A stretch of DNA of 64,000 bases from contig JNWL01000035.1 of assembly GCA_000716465.1 (NCBI GenBank), positions 1 through 64,000 of the forward strand, in the 5' to 3' direction. Both the position numbers and the translations under genes were made by a program. The notes below the pieces were generated by a model. That model was not told the origin of the DNA. It worked only from the letters and a program-made list of their open reading frames with translations, and did no database searches. This stretch comes from Streptomyces bikiniensis. Its GTDB lineage: Bacteria > Actinomycetota > Actinomycetes > Streptomycetales > Streptomycetaceae. Of this stretch, positions 1-10,031 are shown piece by piece (positions within the stretch are counted from its first letter, which is position 1; each line of letters starts with the position of its first letter).

Positions 1-316
1 GTGCGGGGGTGGGAGTGGGGCTGGGGGACGGGCACACGGGTGGCGTGGGCGTGGGCGTGGGTGTCGGCGGAGGAGTCGGCGTCGGCGTGGGGCTGGGTTC
101 GTGCGGGTGCGGGTGCGGGTGCGGGTGCGGGGGATGGTGAGGGTGGTGGTGATGACACCCGCCCGACCCGGCGGACGCCACCGCGGTGTGCGCACCGCCG
201 GGGCCGGTCACGGCGTGGGCGCAGGCGTCGGCGGAGGCGGGCGCGGGGGCGGCGAGCAGCCACACGAGCGCCAGGGCCGCCAGCGGCCGCGCGAGGAGTG
301 ATCCGTACAGAGACAC
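1..316 (-). CDS. Secreted His/Pro-rich protein, N-terminal part only
   Basis: The gene reads leftward off the window edge, so about 105 codons are visible. GTG start at 316; no strong ribosome-binding site precedes it and no nearby in-frame alternative exists. Residues 1-31 look like a Sec signal peptide: an Arg near the N-terminus, a Leu/Ala/Val core and an Ala-Ser-Ala cleavage motif. The mature part has two Cys in its first 25 residues, then a run of His and Pro (HHHH, then HP dipeptides encoded by five tandem GTGCGG hexamers at 101-131), then a Pro/Thr-rich PTPT tract typical of wall-spanning linkers. I recognise no family. Composition allows an extracellular metal-binding role, which would fit the nearby copper enzymes (tyrosinase, LOX-like protein), but that is inference. 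Confidence 0.6.
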   Translation of the reverse strand, partial: MSLYGSLLARPLAALALVWLLAAPAPASADACAHAVTGPGGAHTAVASAGSGGCHHHHPHHPPHPHPHPHPHEPSPTPTPTPPPTPTPTPTPPVCPSPSPTPTPA

Positions 317-847
317 GCCGTCGAGCTTGATCCCGGGTGGCGTGCGCCGGGGCGGAATCCCGGCGGATTCGCCGGATGGAGGGGATGTTCGAGTGCGCGG
401 ACTTGACGTTCTATCGGACAGTAGGCGGATTCGGCGCAATGCCCGGGTATCGCCGCGCACTCCGATTCACGACGGGAACCGTTTCGGTCGCCGGAGGAAG
501 AACTGTCCTGTTGTCGCCCTGTCGGGCGGCGCCGCCGACAAGGCACCCTGCACCGTCGGCAGGGCCCCGATCGCGGCAACACCCCAGCCGGGAAAGGGCT
601 CCGGCTCCTCTTCCGGGCGCGGACGGAACCGCGGGCGGAACCGACGCACGGTCACATGCACGTGAAAATGCACGGTCCGAAGGCGTGAAGTCGGCGTTCC
701 GCGCGCACGTGTCAAGGGCGTGTGACCAAGAACGGACCGCGAATTTCCGTTTCCACTCGCCCTCCCGGCGGGCGATCAGTAGCCTCACCTCGAACACCGG
801 CCGCGAACACATGGCCGTATCCCCACGGCGACTTGTTGGAGACAATG

Positions 848-1660
848 ATGGAGCGTCCCGCCTGGGCTCCGCCGGGTATCGACATCTCGGTGCCGAGCGT
901 GTCCCGAATGTACGACTTCTACCTGGGCGGCTCGCACAATTTCGAGGTCGACCGGGAAGCGGCCCGCAAGGCCATGGAGTTCATGCCCGGCCTCCCCAAG
1001 ATCATGCAGGCGAACCGGGCGTTCATGAGGCGCGCCGTCGGCCACGCCGTTGACAACGACGTCACCCAGTTCCTGGACATCGGTTCCGGCATACCCACCT
1101 TCGGCAACGTGCACGAGGTCGCCCGCGCCGCCGACCCGTCCGCACGGGTCGTCTACGTCGACCACGACCCGGTCGCCGTCGCCCACAGCCGCGCCGTCCT
1201 GGAGGGCATCGAGGGCGCCGCCGTCGTCTCCGCCGACCTGCGCAAGCCGGCCGACATCCTGCACAGCCCCGAGGTGACCCGACTCCTCGACCTGGAACGG
1301 CCGGTGGCCCTCCTCCTCGTCGCCGTCCTCCACTTCCTGGAGGACCACGACCGCCCGTACGAGGCCGTCGCCGAGCTGATCGACGCCCTCGCGCCCGGCA
1401 GCTTCCTGATCCTCACCCACGCCTCGTACGAGGGCATCCCCTTCCTGGAGGAGCAGGCCGGCGGCACCGTCGGGGTCTACCGGAACATCCGCAACCCCCT
1501 GGTGATGCGCTCGGGCGCGGAGGTCGCCCGCTTCTTCGAGGGCACCGAGCTGCTGGAGCCCGGTCTCGTCCCGCTGCCCGTCTGGCGTCCGGAGAGCCCG
1601 GTCGAGGAGGAGGATCCCCACACCTTCTCCGGCCTCGCAGGGGTGGGGCGCAAGGCGTGA
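848..1660 (+). CDS. SAM-dependent methyltransferase, Methyltransf_19 (PF04672) type
   Basis: About 270 residues. It begins MERPAWAPPGID and carries the family signature SRMYDFYLGG near residue 25 and a SAM-binding motif I, FLDIGSGIPT, near residue 75, followed by an acidic YVDHDPVAV loop. PF04672 proteins are abundant in Streptomyces, and most have no known substrate. ATG 848 is chosen because GGAG at 838-841 lies 6 nt upstream; ATG 845 is equally in frame but too close to it. The stop overlaps the GTG start of the cyclic-di-GMP gene (GTGA), so the two are probably translationally coupled. A role in the same signalling process is possible but unproven. Confidence 0.85.
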   Translation: MERPAWAPPGIDISVPSVSRMYDFYLGGSHNFEVDREAARKAMEFMPGLPKIMQANRAFMRRAVGHAVDNDVTQFLDIGSGIPTFGNVHEVARAADPSARVVYVDHDPVAVAHSRAVLEGIEGAAVVSADLRKPADILHSPEVTRLLDLERPVALLLVAVLHFLEDHDRPYEAVAELIDALAPGSFLILTHASYEGIPFLEEQAGGTVGVYRNIRNPLVMRSGAEVARFFEGTELLEPGLVPLPVWRPESPVEEEDPHTFSGLAGVGRKA

Positions 1661-3822
1661 AGGTCCCGTCCCAGCCGGCCGGTTCCGGCGCCGAGGCCGA
1701 CGGCCCGGAGGACAGACTCAGGCGGTTCGTCACCATCTGGAGCCGCGCGATCTTCCCGGTGACCGCCACGTCGCTCACCCGGGCCGAGTTCGAGGTGCAC
1801 CTGCTGCCGCCGGCCCGCGCCCTGTACGACGCCCTGCACGCCCGGCCCTTCGACACCGCCCCGGCCCAGCGCGCCGGCGCGGCCCTGGTCGCCGCACACT
1901 GCACCGACCCGGACGCGCTCGGCCGCAGCCTCGGCGTCGTCGACTCGTACCTGGTGCTCTACTGCGGTACGGAGTCGGACCTGCCGGCCGAAGAGCTCCG
2001 GGCCCGCTGCGCCCGGCTCCAGCACGGCATGGCCACCGGCTACGCCCAGGCCCTGCGCGAGCGGACCCTCGCCGAGCAGGAGGCCATCGCCCGCTCCGCG
2101 CTCGCCGCCCGCACCGCCGCCGAGATCGCCCTGCACGCCACCGAGAGCCGCTTCCGCGCGGTCTTCGACGGGGCCGCCATCGGCATCGGCATCGCCGACC
2201 TCGACGGCAACCTCCTGGAGGTCAACGAGACCCTCACCCGCATGTTCGGCGGGATGGAGGGCCGGCTGCGCAGCCGCAAGGTCAGCGAGTGGGTCCACCC
2301 GGAGGACGGGCCGCACGTCTGGAGGCTGTACGAGGAGCTGGTCCGCGGCGAGCGGGAGCACTACCGGGTGGAAAAACCGTACTACCGGGGTGACGGAACG
2401 GTTCTGTGGACCAACCTCACCGTCTCGCTCCTCCGGGACGCCGACGGCCGCCCCCAGTACCAGCTGGCCCTCCTGGAGGACACCACCGAGCGGCGCCTGC
2501 TCCATCTGCGCCTGCGCTACGAGGCCACCCACGACGCCCTCACCGGACTCCCCAACCGGACCCTGTTCTTCGAGCGACTGGAGAAGGCGCTCGCCCCCGG
2601 CGACAACGCCCGCTTCGGCCTCTGCTACCTCGACCTCGACGGCTTCAAGGTCATCAACGACAGCCTCGGCCACTCCACCGGCGACCGGCTCCTCGTGGAG
2701 GTCGCGGACCGGCTGCAGAGCTGCGTCACCGGGGCCAACGAGATGGTGGCCCGGCTCGGCGGGGACGAGTTCGTGGCCCTCACCACCGGCTCCGGCGGCG
2801 AGCGGGACGTCACCGACCTCGCCGACCGCATCCTCGCCGCCCTCGCCACCCCGCTGCGCATCGACGGCCGCGAGCTGACCGTGCGCGGCAGCCTCGGCGT
2901 GGTCGAGGGCCCGGCGGGGGAGCGGACCCCGGCCGAGGTGCTGCGCAGCGCCGACATCACCATGTACCGGGCCAAGTCGGCGGGCGGCAACCGCTTCGAG
3001 CTCGCCGACCCCGAGGCCGACGCCCGCGCCATCACCCGGCACGGCCTCACCACCGCCCTGCCGGCCGCCCTGGAGCGCGGCGAGTTCTTCATCGAGTACC
3101 AGCCGCTCGTCCACCTCGGGGACGGCAGCGTGCACGGCGCGGAGGCGCTGGTCCGCTGGTGCCACCCGCAGCACGGGGTGCTCGGCCCCGACCGCTTCAT
3201 CCCGCTCGCCGAGGACACCGGCCTGATCGTGCCGCTCGGCCGCTGGGTGCTCCAGGAGGCCGTGCGCCAGGCCCGCTTCTGGCAGGCCCGGCACACCGAC
3301 GGCGGCCCGCTGCGGATCAACGTCAACCTCTCCCCGACGCAGCTCCACCACCCGCGCCTGGTCGCCGACACCGTCGACGTCCTGGAGCGCTCCGGGCTCG
3401 AACCGGGCGCGCTCTGCCTGGAGGTGACCGAGTCGGCCCTGATCGGCGCCGACGAGGGCCTTCTGAAGCCGCTGCGGCAGCTCGCCGAGATGGGCGTCGA
3501 CATCGCGCTCGACGACTTCGGCACCGGCTACTCGAACCTGGCCAACCTGCGGCGGCTCCCGGTCAGCGTCCTCAAGCTGGACCGCTCCTTCACCCGGGGC
3601 ATGCAGCAGCATCCGGTGGACCCGGTCGACCTGAAGATCGTCGAGGGGATCGTCTCGCTCGCCCACAGCCTGGAGCTCGCCGTCACCGTCGAGGGCGTGG
3701 AGACCGGGGCGCAGGCGCGCCAGCTCCGCGAGCTCGGCTGCGACACGGCGCAGGGCTGGTACTACGCCCGCCCCGGCGCCCCGGACCGCATCCACTCCCT
3801 GCTCCTGGCGGACGCGGTGTGA
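1657..3822 (+). CDS. rmdA: PAS-GGDEF-EAL cyclic-di-GMP enzyme, RmdA-like
   Basis: 721 residues, cytoplasmic (no membrane segment or signal). Order: an N-terminal helical region to about residue 150, PAS/PAC about 160-285, GGDEF about 290-445 with an intact GGDEF active-site motif at 368-372, and EAL about 460-715 with EAL at 496-498 and DDFGTGYSN at 619-627. Both catalytic signatures are intact, so it could both make and degrade c-di-GMP. The domain order and its place next to lysR-sdhCAB match RmdA (SCO0928), a phosphodiesterase affecting Streptomyces development; the symbol rests on recalled synteny and architecture. It overlaps the methyltransferase stop by 4 bp and converges on lysR 23 bp away. 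Confidence 0.85.
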   Translation: MKVPSQPAGSGAEADGPEDRLRRFVTIWSRAIFPVTATSLTRAEFEVHLLPPARALYDALHARPFDTAPAQRAGAALVAAHCTDPDALGRSLGVVDSYLVLYCGTESDLPAEELRARCARLQHGMATGYAQALRERTLAEQEAIARSALAARTAAEIALHATESRFRAVFDGAAIGIGIADLDGNLLEVNETLTRMFGGMEGRLRSRKVSEWVHPEDGPHVWRLYEELVRGEREHYRVEKPYYRGDGTVLWTNLTVSLLRDADGRPQYQLALLEDTTERRLLHLRLRYEATHDALTGLPNRTLFFERLEKALAPGDNARFGLCYLDLDGFKVINDSLGHSTGDRLLVEVADRLQSCVTGANEMVARLGGDEFVALTTGSGGERDVTDLADRILAALATPLRIDGRELTVRGSLGVVEGPAGERTPAEVLRSADITMYRAKSAGGNRFELADPEADARAITRHGLTTALPAALERGEFFIEYQPLVHLGDGSVHGAEALVRWCHPQHGVLGPDRFIPLAEDTGLIVPLGRWVLQEAVRQARFWQARHTDGGPLRINVNLSPTQLHHPRLVADTVDVLERSGLEPGALCLEVTESALIGADEGLLKPLRQLAEMGVDIALDDFGTGYSNLANLRRLPVSVLKLDRSFTRGMQQHPVDPVDLKIVEGIVSLAHSLELAVTVEGVETGAQARQLRELGCDTAQGWYYARPGAPDRIHSLLLADAV

Positions 3823-3845
3823 CGAGGACGGTGTGACGGGGCAGG

Positions 3846-4751
3846 TCAGACGGACGTGCCCCCCGGCCGCACCTTCCGGGAGGCCAGCAGGACCCGCTGG
3901 AGCTCCCGCGCGGCCCTCGGCGGCGCCACGTCGCTGCGGTGGGCCAGCGCGATGGTCCGGCGCAGGCCCGGCCGGGCGAGGGCCGTCACCCGCAGGTCGC
4001 GGCCGGCCCGCGCGGCGACCATCGCCGGGACCACCGCGAGCCCGAGCCCGGCCCGTACGAAACCGAGCACCGCGTCCAGCTCCCCGCCCTCGACGGTGAA
4101 CGAGGGCTCGAACCCCTCCGCCCGGCAGGCCGCCACCGTCAGCTCCCGCAGGTCGTAGCCGTGCCGGAACATCACGAGCGGCTGGTCGCGCAGGTCCGTG
4201 ATCCGCACCGGGCGCCGGGGCGCCGGCTCCGAGGCGGCCGAGACCACCACCAGGTCCTCCCGCAGCAGCTCGACCGTGGTCAGGGCGGGCGACGGGGTCG
4301 GCAGCGGCAGCACCACGAGCGCCAGGTCGAGCGCCCCGCGCGCCAGCTCCCGCACCAGGTCGTGCGAGCCGCTCTCCTCGATCAGGAGCTCGATCCCCGG
4401 GTGCAGGTCGTGGAAGACCCGCAGCACGTCCGGCAGGAGCCCCGTGCACAGGCTCGGGGTCGCGCCGAGCCGCACCCGGCCCCGCCTGAGCTGGGCCAGC
4501 TCCTGCACCTCCAGACGGGCCGTCTCCGTGTCCGCGAGGATCCGGCGGGCCAGCGGCAGCAGGGCCTCCCCGGCGTCGGTCAGCGTGATGTTCCCCCGGG
4601 CCCGGCTGAACAGCTCCGCGCCCAGCTCCTGCTCCAGGGCCTTGATCTGCTGGGAGAGCGAGGGCTGCGAGACGTGGACCCGCTCGGCGGCCCGGGTGAA
4701 GTGCCGGGTCTCGGCCACGGCGACGAAGTAGAGGAGCTGCTGGAACTGCAT
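3846..4751 (-). CDS. LysR-family transcriptional regulator, divergent from sdhCAB
   Basis: 301 residues, the usual LysR length. The winged helix-turn-helix occupies residues 1-60 (FTRAAERVHVSQPSLSQQ recognition segment) and a type-2 periplasmic-binding-like effector domain spans about 90-290. ATG 4751 lies 96 bp from sdhC on the other strand. A TAGGCT -10 hexamer (4758-4763 on this strand) sits 6 nt from the ATG, so the mRNA is probably leaderless. The T-N11-A palindrome at 4774-4788 would overlap its own -35 region, the classic arrangement for autorepression with activation of the divergent operon. The likely target is sdhCAB; the inducer is unknown. Confidence 0.9.
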   Translation of the reverse strand: MQFQQLLYFVAVAETRHFTRAAERVHVSQPSLSQQIKALEQELGAELFSRARGNITLTDAGEALLPLARRILADTETARLEVQELAQLRRGRVRLGATPSLCTGLLPDVLRVFHDLHPGIELLIEESGSHDLVRELARGALDLALVVLPLPTPSPALTTVELLREDLVVVSAASEPAPRRPVRITDLRDQPLVMFRHGYDLRELTVAACRAEGFEPSFTVEGGELDAVLGFVRAGLGLAVVPAMVAARAGRDLRVTALARPGLRRTIALAHRSDVAPPRAARELQRVLLASRKVRPGGTSV

Positions 4752-4763
4752 GGCCCCAGCCTA
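4752..4763 (-). promoter_or_regulatory. Putative leaderless promoter of the lysR gene
   Basis: On the minus strand TAGGCT (4763-4758) is followed by 6 nt and then the ATG at 4751. A TANNNT -10 box six to seven bases before the start codon is a hallmark of leaderless transcription in actinobacteria. The expected -35 position falls within the palindrome at 4774-4788. Confidence 0.5.
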
Positions 4764-4773
4764 GGCGATACGC

Positions 4774-4788
4774 ATAGGTAAAGCCTAT
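4774..4788. promoter_or_regulatory. Putative LysR operator (T-N11-A palindrome)
   Basis: ATAGG-TAAAG-CCTAT is a perfect 5+5 inverted repeat fitting the T-N11-A rule for LysR-type binding sites. It lies between the divergent lysR and sdhC genes, over the expected lysR -35 region and about 21 bp upstream of the sdhC -35. Binding by the neighbouring LysR protein is inferred from position and symmetry. Confidence 0.6.
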
Positions 4789-4809
4789 CGAGATCAGCCG
4801 GACCATGTC

Positions 4810-4847
4810 TTGGACCTCTCGGGCCCTTCGGCCCTAACCTCGACGGC
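4810..4847 (+). promoter_or_regulatory. Putative sdhCAB promoter, leaderless
   Basis: TTGGAC (4810-4815), a 19-bp spacer, then TAACCT (4835-4840), ending 7 nt before the sdhC ATG at 4848. No Shine-Dalgarno sequence precedes that ATG, so transcription probably begins at or next to the A of the start codon. Confidence 0.5.
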
Positions 4848-5573
4848 ATGGCTCTGGCACCCACGGGGAACCGGACGGCGGGCCGCCCGCCGTCCCCCAC
4901 ACCGTCACGCGGATTCCTCTCCTCGACGCTCGGCAAGAAGACGGTCATGGCCGTCAGCGGGCTGATCATGCTCGGCTACCTCGTCGCCCACGTCGCCGGA
5001 AACCTCAAGGTCTTCTTCGGCCCCGAGGAGTTCAACGAGTACGCCCACTGGCTGCGCGTCATGGGTGCCCCGCTCCTGCACCACGAGTGGGCCCTCTGGC
5101 TCGTCCGGATCGTGCTCCTCGCCGCCGTCGGCGCCCACGCCGTCTCCGCGTACCAGCTCAGCCGGCGCGACATCAAGGCGCGCCCCACCGCGTACGTCCA
5201 CCGCCGCAGGCGGGCCTCGTACGCCACCCGCACCATGCGCTGGGGCGGGATCATCCTCGCCCTGTTCATCGTCTGGCACGTCCTCGACCTGACCACGGGC
5301 ACCGTGCACACCGGCGGCTTCGAGGAGGGCAGGCCCTACCAGAACGTCGTGGACACCTTCTCCACCTGGTACGGCAACGTCATCTACCTCGTCGCCATGC
5401 TCGCCGTCGGCCTCCACGTCCGCCACGGCTTCTGGAGCGCCGCCCAGACCCTGGGCGTCGGCAACGCACGCCGCGAACGCCTCCTCCGGGGCCTCGCCAA
5501 CGGCCTCGCGCTCGCCCTGACCGCGGGCTTCGTCTCCGTCCCCGTCGCCGTCATGACCGGAGTGGTGAGCTGA
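4848..5573 (+). CDS. sdhC: Succinate dehydrogenase cytochrome b subunit
   Basis: 241 residues: a Pro/Ser-rich N-terminus followed by five hydrophobic membrane segments (about residues 30-50, 80-100, 125-145, 170-190, 215-238), the layout of the single-subunit diheme cytochrome b of Bacillus/Wolinella-type SQR and fumarate reductase. His residues suited to heme ligation occur in each segment (for example [28 protein letters not shown]). It anchors the flavoprotein and iron-sulfur subunits and passes electrons to menaquinone. First gene of sdhCAB; start chosen at the ATG 7 nt after a -10 box. sdhA begins 2 bp after its stop. Confidence 0.92.
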   Translation: MALAPTGNRTAGRPPSPTPSRGFLSSTLGKKTVMAVSGLIMLGYLVAHVAGNLKVFFGPEEFNEYAHWLRVMGAPLLHHEWALWLVRIVLLAAVGAHAVSAYQLSRRDIKARPTAYVHRRRRASYATRTMRWGGIILALFIVWHVLDLTTGTVHTGGFEEGRPYQNVVDTFSTWYGNVIYLVAMLAVGLHVRHGFWSAAQTLGVGNARRERLLRGLANGLALALTAGFVSVPVAVMTGVVS

Positions 5574-5575
5574 CC

Positions 5576-7530
<1,955 letters not shown>

Positions 7531-7534
<4 letters not shown>

Positions 7535-8280
7535 AGCTCAACCTGCGCGTCTGGCGCCAGCGGAACGCCGACGCCGACGGCGCCATGGCCACCTACGAGG
7601 TGGACGGCATCTCCCCCGACATGTCGTTCCTGGAGATGCTCGACACCCTCAACGAGGAACTCATCCTGCGCGGCGAGGACCCCGTGGCCTTCGACCACGA
7701 CTGCCGCGAGGGCATCTGCGGCGCGTGCAGCCTCGTCATCAACGGCGACGCCCACGGCCCCGAGCGCACCACGACCTGCCAGCTCCACATGCGCTCCTTC
7801 CGCGACGGCGACACCATCGACGTCGAACCCTGGCGCGCCTCCGCGTTCCCGGTCGTCAAGGACCTGGTGGTCGACCGCTCGGCCTTCGACCGCGTCATCC
7901 AGGCCGGCGGCTACATCTCCGTGCCCACGGGCGCGGCCCCCGAGGCCCACGCCACGCCGGTCCCCAAGGCCGACGCGGACTCCGCCTTCGAGCACGCCGA
8001 GTGCATCGGCTGCGGCGCGTGCGTGGCGGCCTGCCCCAACGGCTCGGCCATGCTCTTCACCTCGGCCAAGGTCAACCACCTCAACGTCCTGCCCCAGGGC
8101 TCCCCGGAGCGCGAGACCCGGGTCCTCGACATGGTGGCCCAGATGGACGCGGAGGGCTTCGGCGGCTGCACCCTGACGGGCGAGTGCGCGACGGCCTGCC
8201 CGAAGGGGATCCCGCTGCCGTCGATCTCGGCGATGAACCGGGAGTGGCTGCGGGCCCGGAGGAAGGCGGGCCGCGGCTGA
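7531..8280 (+). CDS. sdhB: Succinate dehydrogenase iron-sulfur subunit
   Basis: 249 residues. An N-terminal 2Fe-2S ferredoxin domain carries [10 protein letters not shown] with a downstream Cys (TTCQLH); the C-terminal domain carries [14 protein letters not shown] and a second Cys-rich segment, [14 protein letters not shown], supplying the 4Fe-4S and 3Fe-4S ligands. It carries electrons from SdhA flavin to the heme/quinone site of SdhC. It starts at an ATGA overlap with the sdhA stop and closes the operon. A GC-rich stem (8315-8329) and a long imperfect hairpin (8341-8405) follow. Confidence 0.95.
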
Positions 8281-8314
8281 GGCCGGTCGAGGCGAGGCCG
8301 GATCCGGACAATCC

Positions 8315-8329
8315 GGGGGCGTGGCCCCC
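8315..8329 (+). terminator. Short GC hairpin after sdhB
   Basis: GGGGGC-GTG-GCCCCC, a 6-bp all-GC stem 35 nt after the sdhB stop and without a U-tract. Rho-independent terminators in Streptomyces often lack U-tracts, so this could end the operon alone or with the next hairpin. Confidence 0.4.
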
Positions 8330-8340
8330 GCCACACCCCG

Positions 8341-8405
8341 CACCCCGGAGCGAAAGATCATTCACAGGAATGCCACTTTCTCCGTAAGATCTTCGTTCCG
8401 GGGTG
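8341..8405. repeat. Long imperfect inverted repeat between sdhB and melC1
   Basis: The arms 8341-8359 (CACCCCGGAGCGAAAGATC) and 8388-8405 pair over 18 positions with one mismatch and one bulge, enclosing a 28-nt loop. It lies 61 bp after sdhB and about 185 bp before melC1, in an A/T-richer patch than its surroundings. It may be a terminator or a regulatory structure; I cannot decide which. Confidence 0.5.
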
Positions 8406-8589
8406 CTTCCGTGCGTGCGAACAGCAAGATCAACTCCGTTCAAATCTGTACTTTTCATAACAAGTTGACCACTTCGCGGCCAACCGCCCCCCGGTGATTT
8501 CTGCCGCGCTCCCACCCCCGGGTACTGATGGCCCCTGCCGGGGGCATATGACCAAACCCCCGGTCGCACAGACCACTTGGGGGTACCTC

Positions 8590-8970
8590 ATGTCCAGCAT
8601 CACCCGCCGCCGCGCCCTCGGCGTCGCGGCAGGCGCCGCGGGCGCCGTCGCCGTCCTCGCCCAGGCGGGCCCGGCCGCGACCGCCGCGCCCCGCGCCGCC
8701 GCCACCGACCCGGCCTCCTTCGACGAGGTCTACCAGGGCCGCCGCATCCAGGGCGGGCCCGCGCACGGCGGCGGCCACCACAGGGGACACCACGGCGGCG
8801 GCTACGCCGTCACCGTCGACGGCCGGGAACTGCACGTCATGCGGAACGCCGACGGCACCTGGATCAGCGTGATCCACCACTACGAGCCCGTCGCCACGCC
8901 CAGGGAGCTGGCCCGCGCGGCCGTCCGCGAACTCCGCGGCGCCCCGCTCGTCCCCCTCGCCCTCGGCTGA
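8590..8970 (+). CDS. melC1: Tyrosinase copper chaperone/cofactor MelC1
   Basis: 126 residues with a twin-arginine signal ([20 protein letters not shown]), an Ala-rich cleavage region, a His/Gly-rich stretch ([13 protein letters not shown] near residue 60), and the conserved MelC1 core [23 protein letters not shown]. MelC1 delivers copper to apotyrosinase MelC2 and carries it out through the Tat pathway. ATG 8590 is used; a G-run at 8578-8583 provides the ribosome-binding site. melC2 begins 23 bp after the stop, the standard melC operon. Confidence 0.95.
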   Translation: MSSITRRRALGVAAGAAGAVAVLAQAGPAATAAPRAAATDPASFDEVYQGRRIQGGPAHGGGHHRGHHGGGYAVTVDGRELHVMRNADGTWISVIHHYEPVATPRELARAAVRELRGAPLVPLALG

Positions 8971-8993
8971 CCGATCCAGGAACGGACACCACC

Positions 8994-9821
8994 ATGACCG
9001 TACGCAAGAACCAGGCCGCCCTCACCGCCGACGAGAAGCGGCGCTTCGTCGACGCCCTCCTGGAGCTCAAGCGCTCCGGGCGGTACGACGCCTTCGTCAC
9101 CACCCACAACGCCTTCATCATGGGCGACACCGACGACGGCGACCGCGTCGGCCACCGCTCGCCGTCCTTCCTGCCCTGGCACCGGCGCTTCCTCCTGGAG
9201 TTCGAGGCCGCCCTGAAGTCCGTCGACGCGACCGTCACCCTGCCCTACTGGGACTGGACCGCCGACCGCACCCCCCGCTCCTCGCTCTGGGCGCCCGACT
9301 TCCTCGGCGGCACCGGACGCGCCCGCGACGGACAGGTCACCGACGGCCCCTTCGCCCGGTCCGGCAACCGCTGGCCGATCACCGTCCGCGTCGACGGGCG
9401 CGACTTCCTCCGCCGCGACCTCGGCGCCGGCGGCCGACAGCTCCCCACCCGCGCCGAGGTGGACTCCGTCCTCGCCCTGGAGACCTACGACACCGCCCCC
9501 TGGAACAGCGCCTCCGACGGCTTCCGCAACCACCTGGAGGGCTGGCGCGGGGTGAACCTCCACAACCGCGTCCACGTCTGGGTCGGCGGCCAGATGGCCA
9601 CCGGGGTCTCGCCCAACGACCCCGTCTTCTGGCTGCACCACGCCTTCGTCGACAAGCTGTGGGCCGACTGGCAGGCCCGCCACCCCGGCTCGCCGTACCT
9701 GCCGGCCGCGGGCACCCGGAACGTCGTGGACCTCCACGACACCATGCGCCCGTGGAACGACGTGACCCCGGCGGACATGCTGGACCACACGCCCCACTAC
9801 ACCTTCGACACGGCGGCCTGA
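8994..9821 (+). CDS. melC2: Tyrosinase (polyphenol oxidase)
   Basis: 275 residues, the normal Streptomyces tyrosinase size. The type-3 binuclear copper site is complete: CuA ligands His38, His54 and His63 in VTTHNAF, GHRSPS and LPWHRRF; CuB ligands in NLHNRVHVW and the WLHHAFVDKLW segment. It hydroxylates monophenols to o-diphenols and oxidises them to quinones, giving melanin. It has no signal peptide of its own, as expected for a protein exported in complex with MelC1. A strong hairpin at 9855-9883 follows the stop. Confidence 0.97.
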   Translation: MTVRKNQAALTADEKRRFVDALLELKRSGRYDAFVTTHNAFIMGDTDDGDRVGHRSPSFLPWHRRFLLEFEAALKSVDATVTLPYWDWTADRTPRSSLWAPDFLGGTGRARDGQVTDGPFARSGNRWPITVRVDGRDFLRRDLGAGGRQLPTRAEVDSVLALETYDTAPWNSASDGFRNHLEGWRGVNLHNRVHVWVGGQMATGVSPNDPVFWLHHAFVDKLWADWQARHPGSPYLPAAGTRNVVDLHDTMRPWNDVTPADMLDHTPHYTFDTAA

Positions 9822-9854
9822 CGGTCCCGGACCGCTCCCGGGGCCGCCGCCCCG

Positions 9855-9883
9855 GCCCGGGTGCCCCGCACGGGCACCCGGGC
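9855..9883 (+). terminator. Hairpin terminator after melC2
   Basis: GCCCGGGTGCCC (9855-9866), a 5-nt loop, and its exact complement (9872-9883) form a 12-bp perfect stem 33 nt after the melC2 stop, followed by ATTTG. Confidence 0.7.
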
Positions 9884-10031
9884 ATTTGCCCACATCAACG
9901 GATGATCGCGGTGAAAAGGAGGAATCGGGAGGCCACCCGCCGGGTACCCGGGTCTTCGCGGCCCGGGAGGCGCGCACGGCCCGTGACGCGCGCCGTCCAC
10001 CGGGCCGCACCCGAGGGAACCAGGAGGACAC

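Noticed and set aside
1477..4806. Very long minus-strand open frame (about 1100 codons) opposite the c-di-GMP gene
   Set aside because: It is an antisense shadow caused by high third-position GC; its composition is Gly/Ala/Arg-rich with no domain, and its 5' part merely overlaps lysR.
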